Source: a virus. From it: a DNA stretch of 24,940 bases. Position 1 is the stretch's first letter. Each line of letters starts with the position of its first letter. Positions 15,038-23,633 of the stretch are shown piece after piece. The stretch spans positions 1 through 24,940 of the IMG/VR virus record IMGVR_UViG_3300020185_000248; one strand, 5' to 3'. Both the position numbers and the translations under genes were made by a program. Under the pieces are notes generated by a model. The model had not been told where the DNA came from. It did not search any database and was given only the letters and a program-made list of their open reading frames with translations.

Positions 15038-16503
15038 TGGTTAGTCCTATCAATTATTCTATGAACGTCCTGAACCCGATTGAGGGTTATATGCAGGGCT
15101 TAAAGTTTGGCGAAGGTATTCTGACGCAGCGTCAGGGCCGTGAACTGGCTCAAAGCCAAGAGGGCCGCGCCCAAGAACAATTTGCGTTGGCCAAGGAAGA
15201 TCGTGCCAGAGCAATTCAGCAGCAGCAGGCGGCAGCAGCACAGGCTCAAGCGAAGCGTGAGCAAGCAGCACGGGGTCAGCAAGCATTGCTTGAATACTTG
15301 GATAAGCAAGAGGCTGGAACGGCCACGGCTTCTGACTTGCGCCGCGCTATGGTTGAGTTCCCCCAAGTTTCTAAGCACTTCCAATCACTTGCAAGTAGTT
15401 TCAGTGAAGAACGCGTTAATAACGAAAAGCGTTATCTCCAGCAGATTGCCTTTTCTATTGGTCACGGACATGAAGATGTAGCGAAAAATCTTATCCAAGA
15501 ACGATTGGATGCGGCAACTGCTTCTGGTGATGATCGAGGTGCGGCAGCGTATAAGTCACAGCTTATAATGCTTGAAGAAGATCCTCTAAGCTTGCAAACA
15601 GGAGCGTTCGCTCCATTGCTTGACATCATTTCTTTTGATGAATTCGAAAAATTTTGGAAAATTGCTAACAACAAGGGCGATGTTAAGCAAACGGAAGCGT
15701 TCCGCACCACTGATGCACAGCTTCGCGCAGCTGGCATCGTTCCGCGTGGAGAGGGTGGTGATGGCCAATATGAAGAGGCAATGGCTGGAAAAGCTGGTCT
15801 CGGTGAAACTGCGCTGGAAGCTGTTTCCCAGATCGGTAAAATTGCTCAAGATGTTGAGAATAAAATTCTTCCGAAATTCGTCTTGGATACTGCAATTCGC
15901 ATTGAACAAAAGAAGGGTGAAGAAGGTCTGACGCTGCAACAGCAGATCTCGGAAGAGGCACGTCTTCGCGGAGAATACGTCAAGCGCACTGAGGATTTGA
16001 CATCTGCTTCGCGGAACTATGACTTGATTAATACATCTGCGGCCGATGACAGCGGCGCGGGTGACATTGCATTGGTCACATCGTTTATGAAGATGCTTGA
16101 TCCAGGTTCCGTTGTTCGTGAGACAGAATTTGCAACTGCCCGTGATACGAGTGGCTTGATGGGTAGATTGAAAGCGGCTGCAACAAAAATTGAAGACGGT
16201 CGCTTCTTGTCCCCAGAGCAACGCAAAGACTTTGTGCGCTTGTCTAAGCAGTATCTTGATGCAGCAAAACGTCAACAAGATGCAGTTCGCTCCAGCTTTG
16301 CGCAAATCATTGACAACTATGATCTTAATCCTGTGAACGTGTTTGGCGTCGAAGCTGCCACACAGCAACAGACTGCCACTGGTGCAGTTCCACAATCGTT
16401 CCTTACAAATCCAGCCGTTATTGCAAACGCTGAGAAATATGGAATTACTCCAGAAGCAATATGGGGCCAAATGAACTCAGAACAGAGGTCCGTTTATGAA
16501 TGA
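15037..16503 (+). CDS. DNA ejection / internal virion protein B
   Basis: A 488-residue predominantly helical protein. It begins with NPIEGYMQGLKFGEGIL, a start typical of podoviral internal proteins, then a long Gln/Ala/Arg coiled coil (about residues 30-90). The conserved C-terminal half contains GAGDIALVTSFMKMLDPG and VVRETEFATARDTSGLMG, which recur in phage internal virion proteins of this type. It has no enzymatic motif. By position it corresponds to the gp20/gp16 class of P22 ejection proteins, although detailed correspondence is uncertain. Start overlaps the upstream stop (TAATG), and the 3' end overlaps the next gene by eight bases. Confidence 0.82.
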   Translation: MVSPINYSMNVLNPIEGYMQGLKFGEGILTQRQGRELAQSQEGRAQEQFALAKEDRARAIQQQQAAAAQAQAKREQAARGQQALLEYLDKQEAGTATASDLRRAMVEFPQVSKHFQSLASSFSEERVNNEKRYLQQIAFSIGHGHEDVAKNLIQERLDAATASGDDRGAAAYKSQLIMLEEDPLSLQTGAFAPLLDIISFDEFEKFWKIANNKGDVKQTEAFRTTDAQLRAAGIVPRGEGGDGQYEEAMAGKAGLGETALEAVSQIGKIAQDVENKILPKFVLDTAIRIEQKKGEEGLTLQQQISEEARLRGEYVKRTEDLTSASRNYDLINTSAADDSGAGDIALVTSFMKMLDPGSVVRETEFATARDTSGLMGRLKAAATKIEDGRFLSPEQRKDFVRLSKQYLDAAKRQQDAVRSSFAQIIDNYDLNPVNVFGVEAATQQQTATGAVPQSFLTNPAVIANAEKYGITPEAIWGQMNSEQRSVYE

Positions 16504-18424
16504 AGAAGAGCTCGAAGCGCTGGCACAAAAAGCAGCTGGTCTTTCAACTGATGAAATAGAGGCCATTGCAAAGGGCATTGCTGAAGGTGTCCAAGAGCCA
16601 AGCCCAATGGATGACTTTGGGCGTCAGCTTGGCTTGACCGGACGTTCCGTGGCGCAAGGCGCTGGAAGTCTTGTTGGCTTGGCTTACGATCCGATTGCAG
16701 CCGTTCAAAATAAGTTAATTGGTCCAGAAGGCGTGTTTCCTCTAATGGCCGAAGAAGTCGGCCCGCTTCGTGAGACAATTAAGCAAACTCTTACATCTGC
16801 TGGCGTTCCAGAGCCAGAAGGCGCAACAGAGCGCGTTGTGGGCGCGATAGGTGAAGCTATGACCGCTGGTGGCTTGCAGGCAAAACTTGCATCTGCATTA
16901 AAGCCATTTTTGACAGGAACATCCCAACAAGTGACAACGCAACTGGCGGCACAACCAGGTCAACAGGTTGCCGGTGCAGCTGGTTCCGGTGGTGCAGCGC
17001 AAGCAACTGCTGAACTTGGTGGTGGCATAGCCGCACAGCTGGGCGCTGGGCTTTTAGGAGGCATTGTTGGTGCCCGTGGTGCAGGAACAACCTTTGAGCC
17101 CACCCCAGCTGCCGTTCCTGGCGCTGTTCGTGAAGCTGAACAGGCTGGCGTGCGCGTCATGACAACAGATGTTCGCGGTCCTGAGACATTTGCTGGCCGT
17201 TGGTTGCAACGCACCGGTGAGATGGTTCCTGTGGCCGGAACCGGTGGCCCGCGCGCTGCACAGCAAGAAGAGCGCATCCAAGCTGTCCGCAATGTTCTGC
17301 GTGACTTCGGTGCTGAAGATGCTGCCGGAGCAAGCGATGATGTGATGGCTTCCTTGCTTCGCAAGCGCGGTCAGGATTTAAACAAATACACAGGCATGAA
17401 AGAAACTGTCATTGAAGATCTTCGTGACGCTGGTCCGGTTGATGTATCTCGCACCGTTGCTGCGATCGATAGTGAGATTTCGCGACTAAATAATTTGAGA
17501 TCAGATAAAGTTCGTCCTGTTATTGATGTTCTTGAAGACTGGAAGAACTCAATTCGCGGTGCGCGTGAAGTCACTCTTCCTGATGGCACAACTGAAATGC
17601 AGTTTTCTGGTCAAGGTATTCGCAACATCGAGGAACTGCGCAAAATAATTGGAAACGCGTTTGCGAGCGGAGATCTGGCATCTGTTCGTAATACTGGAGA
17701 GAAGTCTCTTTCCCGCATATATGCGCCTCTACGCGAAGACCTAGAGGCATTTGTGCAGGCAAATGGCAATCGCGGTGACTTGAACAAATTTAAGATTGCA
17801 AACCGCAGGCTTTCTGAACTTGCCGGTGAATTGCAAAACACAACCTTGCGCAATGCCTTGAAGAAGGGCGATATGACGCCTGAGACAATCCGCAATATGT
17901 TGTTTAGCCAGAAGCCAAGCGATGTGAAAACACTGTATCGGAACTTGGATGCGAAAGGGAAACGCAATGCACGCACAGCCGTTCTGCATGAGGCTTTGAA
18001 GAAAGCTGGCGGTGACATTGAAGATGTAAGCCCTGATCGCTTTAAGCAGGCTCTAAAAAAACTGGGGACACAAGTTGGCGTATTATTTAGCGGCGATGAT
18101 CTTCGCGCTGTTGAGGGTCTTGCGCGCACCTTGAAAATGACAGAACGCGCTGGGCAGGCTGCTGTTGCGCCGCCAACTGGCGTTCAGGCGGCACCGGCTA
18201 TTGGCGCTGCGTTCTTGACCGACATCTTTGGCGGTTTTGGTTCTGGTCTGGTTGCCGGAGCGAGCGTTGGTGGTCTGGCTCGACTGTATGAAAGCGCGCC
18301 AGTTCGCAACATTCTTTTGAAGATCCCGCAGACCCGCGTTGGAAGCCCAGAAGAGGCACAATTGATTAAGCGCTTGGCTGATGCTGTAAGGGCGCAAAAG
18401 GGAACAGAGGAGGGCCAGCAATGA
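16496..18424 (+). CDS. DNA ejection / internal virion protein C (membrane-interacting)
   Basis: The largest ejection candidate, 642 residues. It has an acidic helical start, then two Gly/Ala-rich hydrophobic segments (residues ~175-195 and ~566-598) that could insert into membrane. Between them lies a long charged helical region (about 250-540) with IRNIEELRKIIGNAFASGDL and similar segments. The plan resembles P22 gp16 and the large internal proteins of marine podoviruses, which are ejected into the cell envelope. No peptidase or transglycosylase motif is seen; the muralytic function is in the separate SLT gene. GAGG (16484-16487) precedes the ATG by eight bases. Confidence 0.8.
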   Translation: MNEEELEALAQKAAGLSTDEIEAIAKGIAEGVQEPSPMDDFGRQLGLTGRSVAQGAGSLVGLAYDPIAAVQNKLIGPEGVFPLMAEEVGPLRETIKQTLTSAGVPEPEGATERVVGAIGEAMTAGGLQAKLASALKPFLTGTSQQVTTQLAAQPGQQVAGAAGSGGAAQATAELGGGIAAQLGAGLLGGIVGARGAGTTFEPTPAAVPGAVREAEQAGVRVMTTDVRGPETFAGRWLQRTGEMVPVAGTGGPRAAQQEERIQAVRNVLRDFGAEDAAGASDDVMASLLRKRGQDLNKYTGMKETVIEDLRDAGPVDVSRTVAAIDSEISRLNNLRSDKVRPVIDVLEDWKNSIRGAREVTLPDGTTEMQFSGQGIRNIEELRKIIGNAFASGDLASVRNTGEKSLSRIYAPLREDLEAFVQANGNRGDLNKFKIANRRLSELAGELQNTTLRNALKKGDMTPETIRNMLFSQKPSDVKTLYRNLDAKGKRNARTAVLHEALKKAGGDIEDVSPDRFKQALKKLGTQVGVLFSGDDLRAVEGLARTLKMTERAGQAAVAPPTGVQAAPAIGAAFLTDIFGGFGSGLVAGASVGGLARLYESAPVRNILLKIPQTRVGSPEEAQLIKRLADAVRAQKGTEEGQQ

Positions 18425-18483
18425 ACTTATCCAAAGCACCCTTTTTTATGATAAAAGACTTGCAGAGCAAGGGGACACAATAA
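18421..18483 (+). CDS. Possible 20-codon coupled ORF before the tailspike
   Basis: ATG at 18421 overlaps the preceding stop (ATGA), with GGAGG just upstream, and encodes 20 residues (MNLSKAPFFM, then IKDLQSKGTQ) ending TAA directly before the tailspike ATG at 18484. It may be a true microprotein or simply a coupling device that carries ribosomes from the ejection genes into the tailspike. It is too short for coding statistics. Confidence 0.35.
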   Translation: MNLSKAPFFMIKDLQSKGTQ

Positions 18484-21132
18484 ATGGCACTTACGCAACT
18501 CGCACCTCCGTATCCAGTTTTCACTGATAAAAACGGCGATCCTCTTGATAATGGGTATCTGTATTTCGGTGAGGTCGATAAGAACCCCGAAACAAACCCG
18601 ATCCAGGTTTATTACGACAGCGCGTTCACACAGCCCGTAGCGCAGCCTATACGCACGTCTAACGGCTATGTCATGCGCAATGGCTCACCAGCCTTAATAT
18701 ACGCTGGCAGTCAGTTCTCTGTAACTGTACGCAACAAGAATAGCGACTTAGTGATCTACAGCCCTGTTGGGTATGGTATCGCTCCTGACGCGATTGCTGG
18801 TGTTGTTGTAGTTCAGGATCAGATCGGCGATGGCATCACGACTGCATTTGGCATGGGCGCATCACCAGCAACAGAAAACGCGACAAATGTTTACATTGAT
18901 GGCGTGTATCAAAGCAAATCAGGTTACAGCATAAGCGGCAGCACTTTGACGTTCTCAGTAGCACCACCTCTTTATTCTGCCATTGAGATTGTCAGCAGCC
19001 AAACGGCAATTATTGGCGTAACTGACGCCAATTTGGTTACTTACGACCAAGGTGGCACTGATACAACAGTTAGACTAGCATTAGACTCTTTATTTTCTGC
19101 AACTGTTAATAAGAAAGAGTATGATACAGTTGCTCTGCTACTCGCAGACACAACAGACGGAACGTTTTTTAATACAGGTGATTACGTCACTGTTGTTGAG
19201 GGTGGCTTTGTGTACAAAGTTGTAGCCTCTGGTGGCGACCTCACAAACTCTGGCGGTGTCCAGTTTGAATTGCAGCCAAGCAGCTTTGTGTCACCTGATA
19301 TGTTTGGTGCTGCTCGAACTGACCGTACTCTATTCCAGACTGTGTTAGATTACAGTGCTCTAAACAAACTACCACTTGTTCTTGGTAACGGCATCACAAT
19401 GGACGGCGATATCATTTTTGATAGTGGTGCAGACATTCGTGATGGCCGAATTGATTTCAACTACTGGTCTTCGACAGGCTCCCTTGGTAAATCCGTTGAC
19501 CCTAACTCAAGTTCTGCTGGCTCAATAAAGAAAGACATGCGTTTCAGCAATATTACTTTTGATGGCACTGATTACCCAGGCCTCGTTCAGTTTACTTTAC
19601 CAGCAGGTAGCACTACAACGTCTGTTGTCCTACCTGCAACGGCCTCTAGTGTCGATGACTTCTACACTGGTCGTATCATTCAGTTTGCTACTGGAGCTGC
19701 GGAAAAAGAGTTTTCGTTCACAGGCTCTTATGTAGGTGCGACACGTACATTGACCCTCAACAACGCACTATCAGCAGCACCCCAAGCTGGCGACATCGCA
19801 CTTTACGGCTGGAACGACAATCTACTTTCTTTGATTGCTGGTGTTAGTCATGTAGTGGTTGATGGCTGCACCTTTCAGAACCTAGACGGATTTGAAATGG
19901 TGTCATCTGCTGGCGGTGGTAAAGGCTTTGCATTTGATACTGGCATTACAAATGGCATTGTCAGCGACAGCACGTTTAAAAATTTGCCAGTAGGCCTATG
20001 GACGCAGGGACGTGACGGGACATTCGGCAACGGCGAGAAAGAACGTGCAGTCGGTGTGCAGTTTGTAAACAATTACTTTGATAACGTAGGTGCACCAGTT
20101 ATCATTGCAGGACTAAACGGTGCTGCTGCCCCAGATGGAAATGCTGATGATGCTATGACGATTGTTGATGGTGTTACCTACGAGAACTGTGGACACAACA
20201 CACGGCGTCTTGTTGGCAGTGACCAACAAAAGTCTGGTGTCCTTAACTTCCTTGAGGCAGCTAACTGTACTGTAACAAACGTCCGTGGCCGCAACGATAT
20301 TTCATACCCAAATACCACTCCAGGCTATCCCACTGATTTTCCATCCCGTGTGGGTTATGGCCTCACTGGCAATGTAGGTGCAATGATCTGGGGCCAGATG
20401 CGTCACGTTCGTATCTCTAACTTTAGCCACCACGGTAATGTTGATGATATTATTGTTATGTCACGGTGTCGTGCACTAGGCGACGATGCGGCAGGTCAAG
20501 GTGGTATCATCCGAAACTGCTACGGCCTATACTTTCAGGGCATTGAGCATCACGGCACAGCAAACCATGTTATTCGTCTCGATGATAACGCATCACTGCG
20601 TATGGCGTCTAACGAACTTTCTGGAACTATGCAGGTTGTTGTAGGTGCACTCACTGTTGGCATCTGTGGTGCTGGTATGGAGGAATTTACAAGGCTGACG
20701 TTGGATGTACAGGAACGATCCAGTGGTAAAAGGGTCATTGGTACTCCAAAACAGATCATGGCGGCAGGCAATACATTTGCATCATTTAGTACGCAGCTAA
20801 CAGACTTACGTGGCTCGTTTGAAATCACACTAGCAACCAACACTGCTGTTGCAATCCCTGCACCTAGAGACGTAGGCATGTTGTCTATCGGTAATGGTGT
20901 ATCTGCTTCACCAGCATCAAATATCGGTGGGTTGTTTCACTATAGAATGCACGTAAATGCTGAGTGTGATTTTATCGGTGGGGGCACCAGCCTAGTTGCT
21001 GCAACTGGTGTACAGGTTTCTGATGCAACAGGTACAGCAGACAGGATAACAGTCAGCCCGCACACAGATGGCAACGTGTACATTAAGAACAGGTTTGCAG
21101 GCTCACGTACTCTGTCACTTAGGTTCCTGTAA
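18484..21132 (+). CDS. Tailspike with P22-type head-binding domain and beta-helix
   Basis: This is the receptor-binding, probably polysaccharide-active, trimeric tailspike (882 residues). Residues 1-~95 match the P22 tailspike head-binding domain (YPVFTDKNGDPLDNGYLYFG, QPIRTSNGYVMRNGSPALIY, VYYDSAFTQP), which docks on gp10-like hub proteins. Residues ~112-172 are a beta module common in marine phage fibres (GDGITTAF, NVYIDGVYQ, TLTFSVAPP). A connector at ~210-265 is followed by an Asn/Gly/Val-rich repetitive region expected to be a right-handed parallel beta-helix to about residue 730, then a C-terminal beta domain. Catalytic acids cannot be assigned by eye. Leucine codons TTA/CTA make up 23 of about 59, against 1 of 28 in terL, suggesting acquisition of the receptor-binding region. 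Confidence 0.88.
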   Translation: MALTQLAPPYPVFTDKNGDPLDNGYLYFGEVDKNPETNPIQVYYDSAFTQPVAQPIRTSNGYVMRNGSPALIYAGSQFSVTVRNKNSDLVIYSPVGYGIAPDAIAGVVVVQDQIGDGITTAFGMGASPATENATNVYIDGVYQSKSGYSISGSTLTFSVAPPLYSAIEIVSSQTAIIGVTDANLVTYDQGGTDTTVRLALDSLFSATVNKKEYDTVALLLADTTDGTFFNTGDYVTVVEGGFVYKVVASGGDLTNSGGVQFELQPSSFVSPDMFGAARTDRTLFQTVLDYSALNKLPLVLGNGITMDGDIIFDSGADIRDGRIDFNYWSSTGSLGKSVDPNSSSAGSIKKDMRFSNITFDGTDYPGLVQFTLPAGSTTTSVVLPATASSVDDFYTGRIIQFATGAAEKEFSFTGSYVGATRTLTLNNALSAAPQAGDIALYGWNDNLLSLIAGVSHVVVDGCTFQNLDGFEMVSSAGGGKGFAFDTGITNGIVSDSTFKNLPVGLWTQGRDGTFGNGEKERAVGVQFVNNYFDNVGAPVIIAGLNGAAAPDGNADDAMTIVDGVTYENCGHNTRRLVGSDQQKSGVLNFLEAANCTVTNVRGRNDISYPNTTPGYPTDFPSRVGYGLTGNVGAMIWGQMRHVRISNFSHHGNVDDIIVMSRCRALGDDAAGQGGIIRNCYGLYFQGIEHHGTANHVIRLDDNASLRMASNELSGTMQVVVGALTVGICGAGMEEFTRLTLDVQERSSGKRVIGTPKQIMAAGNTFASFSTQLTDLRGSFEITLATNTAVAIPAPRDVGMLSIGNGVSASPASNIGGLFHYRMHVNAECDFIGGGTSLVAATGVQVSDATGTADRITVSPHTDGNVYIKNRFAGSRTLSLRFL

Positions 21133-21159
21133 TGCACAACAAACAAAGAGGAGCATAAA

Positions 21160-21741
21160 ATGACCATCAAACAACACGGCGGCATCTTTGGTCGCAACCC
21201 CACGTTTAATACTTTAGATGCAACAACAGTTACTGCATCTGGAAATATAACTTCTTCTGATGGCAACATTGTCATTGGCGCATCAGGCAACGGCATCGAC
21301 TTCTCTGCCACCTCTGGCACTGGCACAAGTGAACTGTTCGATGACTATGAGGAAGGAACGTGGACGCCTGTTATTTCAGATGGGACTAACAACGCAACAT
21401 CAGATGTTTTGGTTGGGACCTACACTAAAACAGGGGACCATGTTCACGTTCAAGGACGCATACGTTTGTCTTCTCTTGGTTCTGTAAGTGGTTCTATACG
21501 CCTGACAGGACTTCCGTTTAATTCTAAGGCTGTATCAAATAACTTTGGCGCAATGACCATTGGTCGAGCAACGGCGCTAAACATAACGGCTGGTCAAGTT
21601 GTAGTCGGTGACCTTCGAGCCAATGTAGATTATGTTCAGTTAAATCTTTGGGACTCTGCTTTAGGTAACACAGCCTTACAAAGCACAGAGTTTTCAGCTG
21701 ATGGCGATATTTCCTTCAGTATGAATTACCTATCATCATAA
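21160..21741 (+). CDS. Second tail-fibre-like protein
   Basis: A 193-residue beta-rich protein preceded by GAGGAG. Residues ~15-60 form a repetitive strand region (FNTLDATTVTASGNITSSDG) followed by GNGIDFSATSGTG and LFDDYEEGTWTPVI, a signature I associate with marine phage tail-fibre C-terminal domains. Residues 70-193 are a beta sandwich-like domain ending FSMNYLSS. It may be a second receptor-binding tip or a tailspike partner. Like the tailspike it uses TTA/CTA leucine codons (several in 193 residues), so both could have arrived as one cassette. Confidence 0.75.
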   Translation: MTIKQHGGIFGRNPTFNTLDATTVTASGNITSSDGNIVIGASGNGIDFSATSGTGTSELFDDYEEGTWTPVISDGTNNATSDVLVGTYTKTGDHVHVQGRIRLSSLGSVSGSIRLTGLPFNSKAVSNNFGAMTIGRATALNITAGQVVVGDLRANVDYVQLNLWDSALGNTALQSTEFSADGDISFSMNYLSS

Positions 21742-21767
21742 CGTTACGATAAATATAGGAGGCTATA

Positions 21768-22022
21768 ATGGCTCTTACTAAAGCAACAACAAACGACAAG
21801 ATCGAGATTATCCAACTCGCAGCAGGGTATCCTGTAGTGCAGGTTCGCACAGCAACCATCATTGCAGAGGATGACGTAGAAATCAGCCGCACGTTTCACC
21901 GCCATGTGCTGACGCCTGACGCAGACCTCTCTGGTGAAGATGCTGACGTTGCTGCTATTTGCACACCCGTCTTCACTGACGCAGCCAAGGCAGCATACGC
22001 CGCAGCGCAGGCAGAAGAATAA
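21768..22022 (+). CDS. Conserved small phage protein, unknown function
   Basis: An 84-residue protein with AGGAGG just upstream. The core TTNDKIEIIQL then VQVRTATIIAEDDVEISRTF and HRHVLTPDADLS resembles a family frequently found downstream of tail-fibre genes in marine phages. The C-terminus is Ala-rich and helical. It has neither signal peptide nor membrane segment. Position suggests a tail-fibre assembly or accessory protein, which is an inference. Confidence 0.75.
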   Translation: MALTKATTNDKIEIIQLAAGYPVVQVRTATIIAEDDVEISRTFHRHVLTPDADLSGEDADVAAICTPVFTDAAKAAYAAAQAEE

Positions 22023-22105
22023 TGGAACGTGAACCGATCCAGCCTTTTAGCACCGTATTCGGCACAGTATTCACTTCGGTCTTTCGTCCAGTAACTTTGA
22101 AATAA
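22022..22105 (+). CDS. Possible 27-residue microprotein
   Basis: ATG 22022 overlaps the previous stop (TAATG) and gives MEREPIQPF plus an FSTVFGTVFTSVFRPVTLK end, with a regular F-x-x-V-F periodicity. The stop lies just before the next gene's AAGGAGG. Overlap and composition make it plausible. The ribosome binding site is weak, so it would depend on coupling. Confidence 0.45.
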   Translation: MEREPIQPFSTVFGTVFTSVFRPVTLK

Positions 22106-22115
22106 GGAGGCGATC

Positions 22116-22409
22116 ATGCCTAGAACTTCAGTCTCAGCAGGCGCAGCAGATACTTGGTCAGATGCGATCCAAGTTGTTGGCAGCTTCAACCTTTCCATCA
22201 GCGGCACGTTCTCGGCCACTGTTACCGTTCAACGCTCTGACGATGGCACAACCTGGCGTGACGTAGACACCTTCACAGCACCGTCTGAGGAAGTTGGTTA
22301 CGATCCGATCCTGAACTATTACCGCGTTGGCATCGACACCGGCGATTACACTTCAGGCACAGCTGTTGCATCAATCAACGGCTATGACGTTTGGCCAAAC
22401 CGTATGTGA
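22116..22409 (+). CDS. Small beta-sandwich phage protein
   Basis: A 97-residue protein five bases after a perfect AAGGAGG (22104-22110). Segments FNLSISGTFSATVTVQRSDD, GTTWRDVDTFTAPSEEVG and NYYRVGIDTGDYTSGTA fit a recurrent small phage beta-sandwich family whose members read like single Ig-like modules. No signal or membrane segment is present. It lies between fibre-region genes and the lysis cassette; a surface decoration role is possible but not shown. Confidence 0.75.
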   Translation: MPRTSVSAGAADTWSDAIQVVGSFNLSISGTFSATVTVQRSDDGTTWRDVDTFTAPSEEVGYDPILNYYRVGIDTGDYTSGTAVASINGYDVWPNRM

Positions 22410-22415
22410 TCTGCA

Positions 22416-22655
22416 ATGGAGATGGCAACCCTTTGGAATGTTGGACTGACAGCCGCGCTGGGCCTAATTGGTTGGCTTGCGCGGCTTGTCTGGTCTGAGC
22501 AGCAACGATTGCAGATTTTAATCAACAAGACACGCGAAGAGATGGCGAAAGAGTATGTGACCAAAGTTGAGGTTCATGCTGACATCAATCGCGTTCTTGA
22601 TCGTCTTGAACGGCTCGATGCTAAGATAGACAAGCTGGTTGAGGTTAGAAAGTAG
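22416..22655 (+). CDS. Membrane-anchored coiled-coil protein (lysis region)
   Basis: A 79-residue protein with one N-terminal membrane helix (about residues 6-25, LWNVGLTAALGLIGWLARLV) followed by a highly charged coiled coil (QQRLQILINKTREEMAKEYV onward). Residues 50-79 contain heptads VEVHADINRVLDRLERLDAK. The type is common beside holins in phages of alphaproteobacteria; it may be a spanin-like or holin-associated component. No lipobox is present. ATG 22416 and ATG 22422 are both in frame and neither has a good Shine-Dalgarno. Its TAG overlaps the next gene's GTG. Confidence 0.75.
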   Translation: MEMATLWNVGLTAALGLIGWLARLVWSEQQRLQILINKTREEMAKEYVTKVEVHADINRVLDRLERLDAKIDKLVEVRK

Positions 22656-22795
22656 TGGATCAAAAGGCGATCATATCTGTGCTGTTTGCAGCGGTCATGG
22701 GTTTGATCGGCTGGAACATTAAAACGACGAATGAATTGCAGCTTGCGGTTCAGAGGCTAGAGATCATCTTGCTTGATGATGCTATGGCAAAATGA
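22655..22795 (+). CDS. Small membrane protein with GTG start
   Basis: A 46-residue ORF beginning at GTG 22655, which overlaps the preceding stop (TAGTG) and lies 10 bases after GAGG (22641-22644). It ends in TGA overlapping the next ATG (ATGA). Residues ~5-20 are a hydrophobic helix (AIISVLFAAVMGLIGW), followed by a short amphipathic coiled coil (NELQLAVQRLEIILLDD). The layout, including the LIGW end of the helix, mirrors the upstream gene, so the two may form a pair. Double-overlap spacing strongly supports expression. The function is unknown but fits a holin or lysis regulator. Confidence 0.7.
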   Translation: MDQKAIISVLFAAVMGLIGWNIKTTNELQLAVQRLEIILLDDAMAK

Positions 22796-23265
22796 TTGAT
22801 CCCGTCACAGCGGTTGGATTGGCCACATCCGCATATAACGCGATTAAACATGGCGTTGCTGTCGGGCGAGAGTTGCAGGACATGTCTGGCCAGCTTTCTC
22901 AGTGGGGCAAAGCCTTCAGCGATTTCAGCTTTGCGGAAGATCAGGCAAAGAACCCGCCTTGGTATCAGTTCAAAGGGTCCGATACTTCTACAGCTATCGA
23001 AATATTTGCGCATAAAAAGAAAATGCAGGAAATGCGCAAGGAGATTAAAAGCTACATCTCTTTCACCTATGGCCCATCCGCTTGGGATGAGGTTCTTCAC
23101 ATTGAAGCGCAGATGCGCAAGCAGCGTAAAGATGAACTGTATCGCAAAGAAAAACTCAAACAGTCGATCATAGAGTGGGTGCTGGGATTGTTGATCGTGG
23201 CATCTGGATTTGCTGGAGTGGCGTTTTTGATATACTTTATCGGTAAACAACAAGGAAAGTGGTAA
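22792..23265 (+). CDS. Conserved phage protein with C-terminal membrane anchor
   Basis: A 157-residue protein. The N-terminal ~115 residues are soluble and helical (IDPVTAVGLATSAYNAIKHG, YGPSAWDEVLHIEAQ); residues 125-151 form one membrane helix, followed by a short basic tail. The type is seen in lysis or tail regions of marine phages as a hypothetical protein. It is sandwiched between the GTG-start membrane protein (ATGA overlap) and the holin, implying a role at the membrane late in infection. No enzymatic motif is visible. Confidence 0.75.
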   Translation: MIDPVTAVGLATSAYNAIKHGVAVGRELQDMSGQLSQWGKAFSDFSFAEDQAKNPPWYQFKGSDTSTAIEIFAHKKKMQEMRKEIKSYISFTYGPSAWDEVLHIEAQMRKQRKDELYRKEKLKQSIIEWVLGLLIVASGFAGVAFLIYFIGKQQGKW

Positions 23266-23267
23266 CA

Positions 23268-23633
23268 ATGGGCATTCTTGGTAAGATTTTCGGATCGGGC
23301 GATGTAATCAAATCTGGCATTGATTTGATAGACAGCTTTCACACATCCACTGAAGAAGAGATTGCGGCAACAACAAAAGCCAAGGTCGATATTATGCAGG
23401 CATACGCGCCATTTAAGTTAGCGCAGCGTGTCATCGCATTCTCTTTCACTGGAGTTTACTTGACCTGCTTTGCAATGGTTCTTGGCTTCACGCTAACGGA
23501 TCGTGTGGCTGATGCTGACAAGGTGCAGCGTGTTCTTGAAGACTTCCAGATCGGCTGGGCTATGTTGGTCATTCTTGGTTTCTACTTTGGCGCTGGTGCT
23601 GCTGAAGGCTTCATGGAGAAAAAAAAGAAATGA
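23268..23633 (+). CDS. Holin, GTA_holin_3TM-like
   Basis: A 121-residue protein likely to permeabilise the inner membrane to release the endopeptidase. It starts MGILGKIFGSGDVIKSGIDL, then an acidic helix with HTSTEEEIAATTKAK, and has two clear hydrophobic helices (about 55-75 and 95-115) before a KKKK tail. This matches my recollection of the 'holin of 3TMs, for gene-transfer release' family. ATG 23268 is preferred over GTG 23259 because AAGGA (23254-23258 region) is too close to the GTG. It overlaps the endopeptidase start (ATGA), a classic holin-endolysin pair. Confidence 0.82.
   Translation: MGILGKIFGSGDVIKSGIDLIDSFHTSTEEEIAATTKAKVDIMQAYAPFKLAQRVIAFSFTGVYLTCFAMVLGFTLTDRVADADKVQRVLEDFQIGWAMLVILGFYFGAGAAEGFMEKKKK

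Noticed and set aside
15586-16470. 294-codon open frame on the - strand
   Set aside because: It is opposite a conserved ejection protein, with a Cys/Leu/Ser-rich composition typical of antisense shadows.
18447-18452. TATGAT as a tailspike promoter
   Set aside because: No -35-like hexamer at 16-18 bases; weak evidence only.
21764-21769. TATAAT overlapping the start of the 21768 gene
   Set aside because: It overlaps the start codon directly after a Shine-Dalgarno and has no -35 at the right distance in a sensible leader; judged chance.
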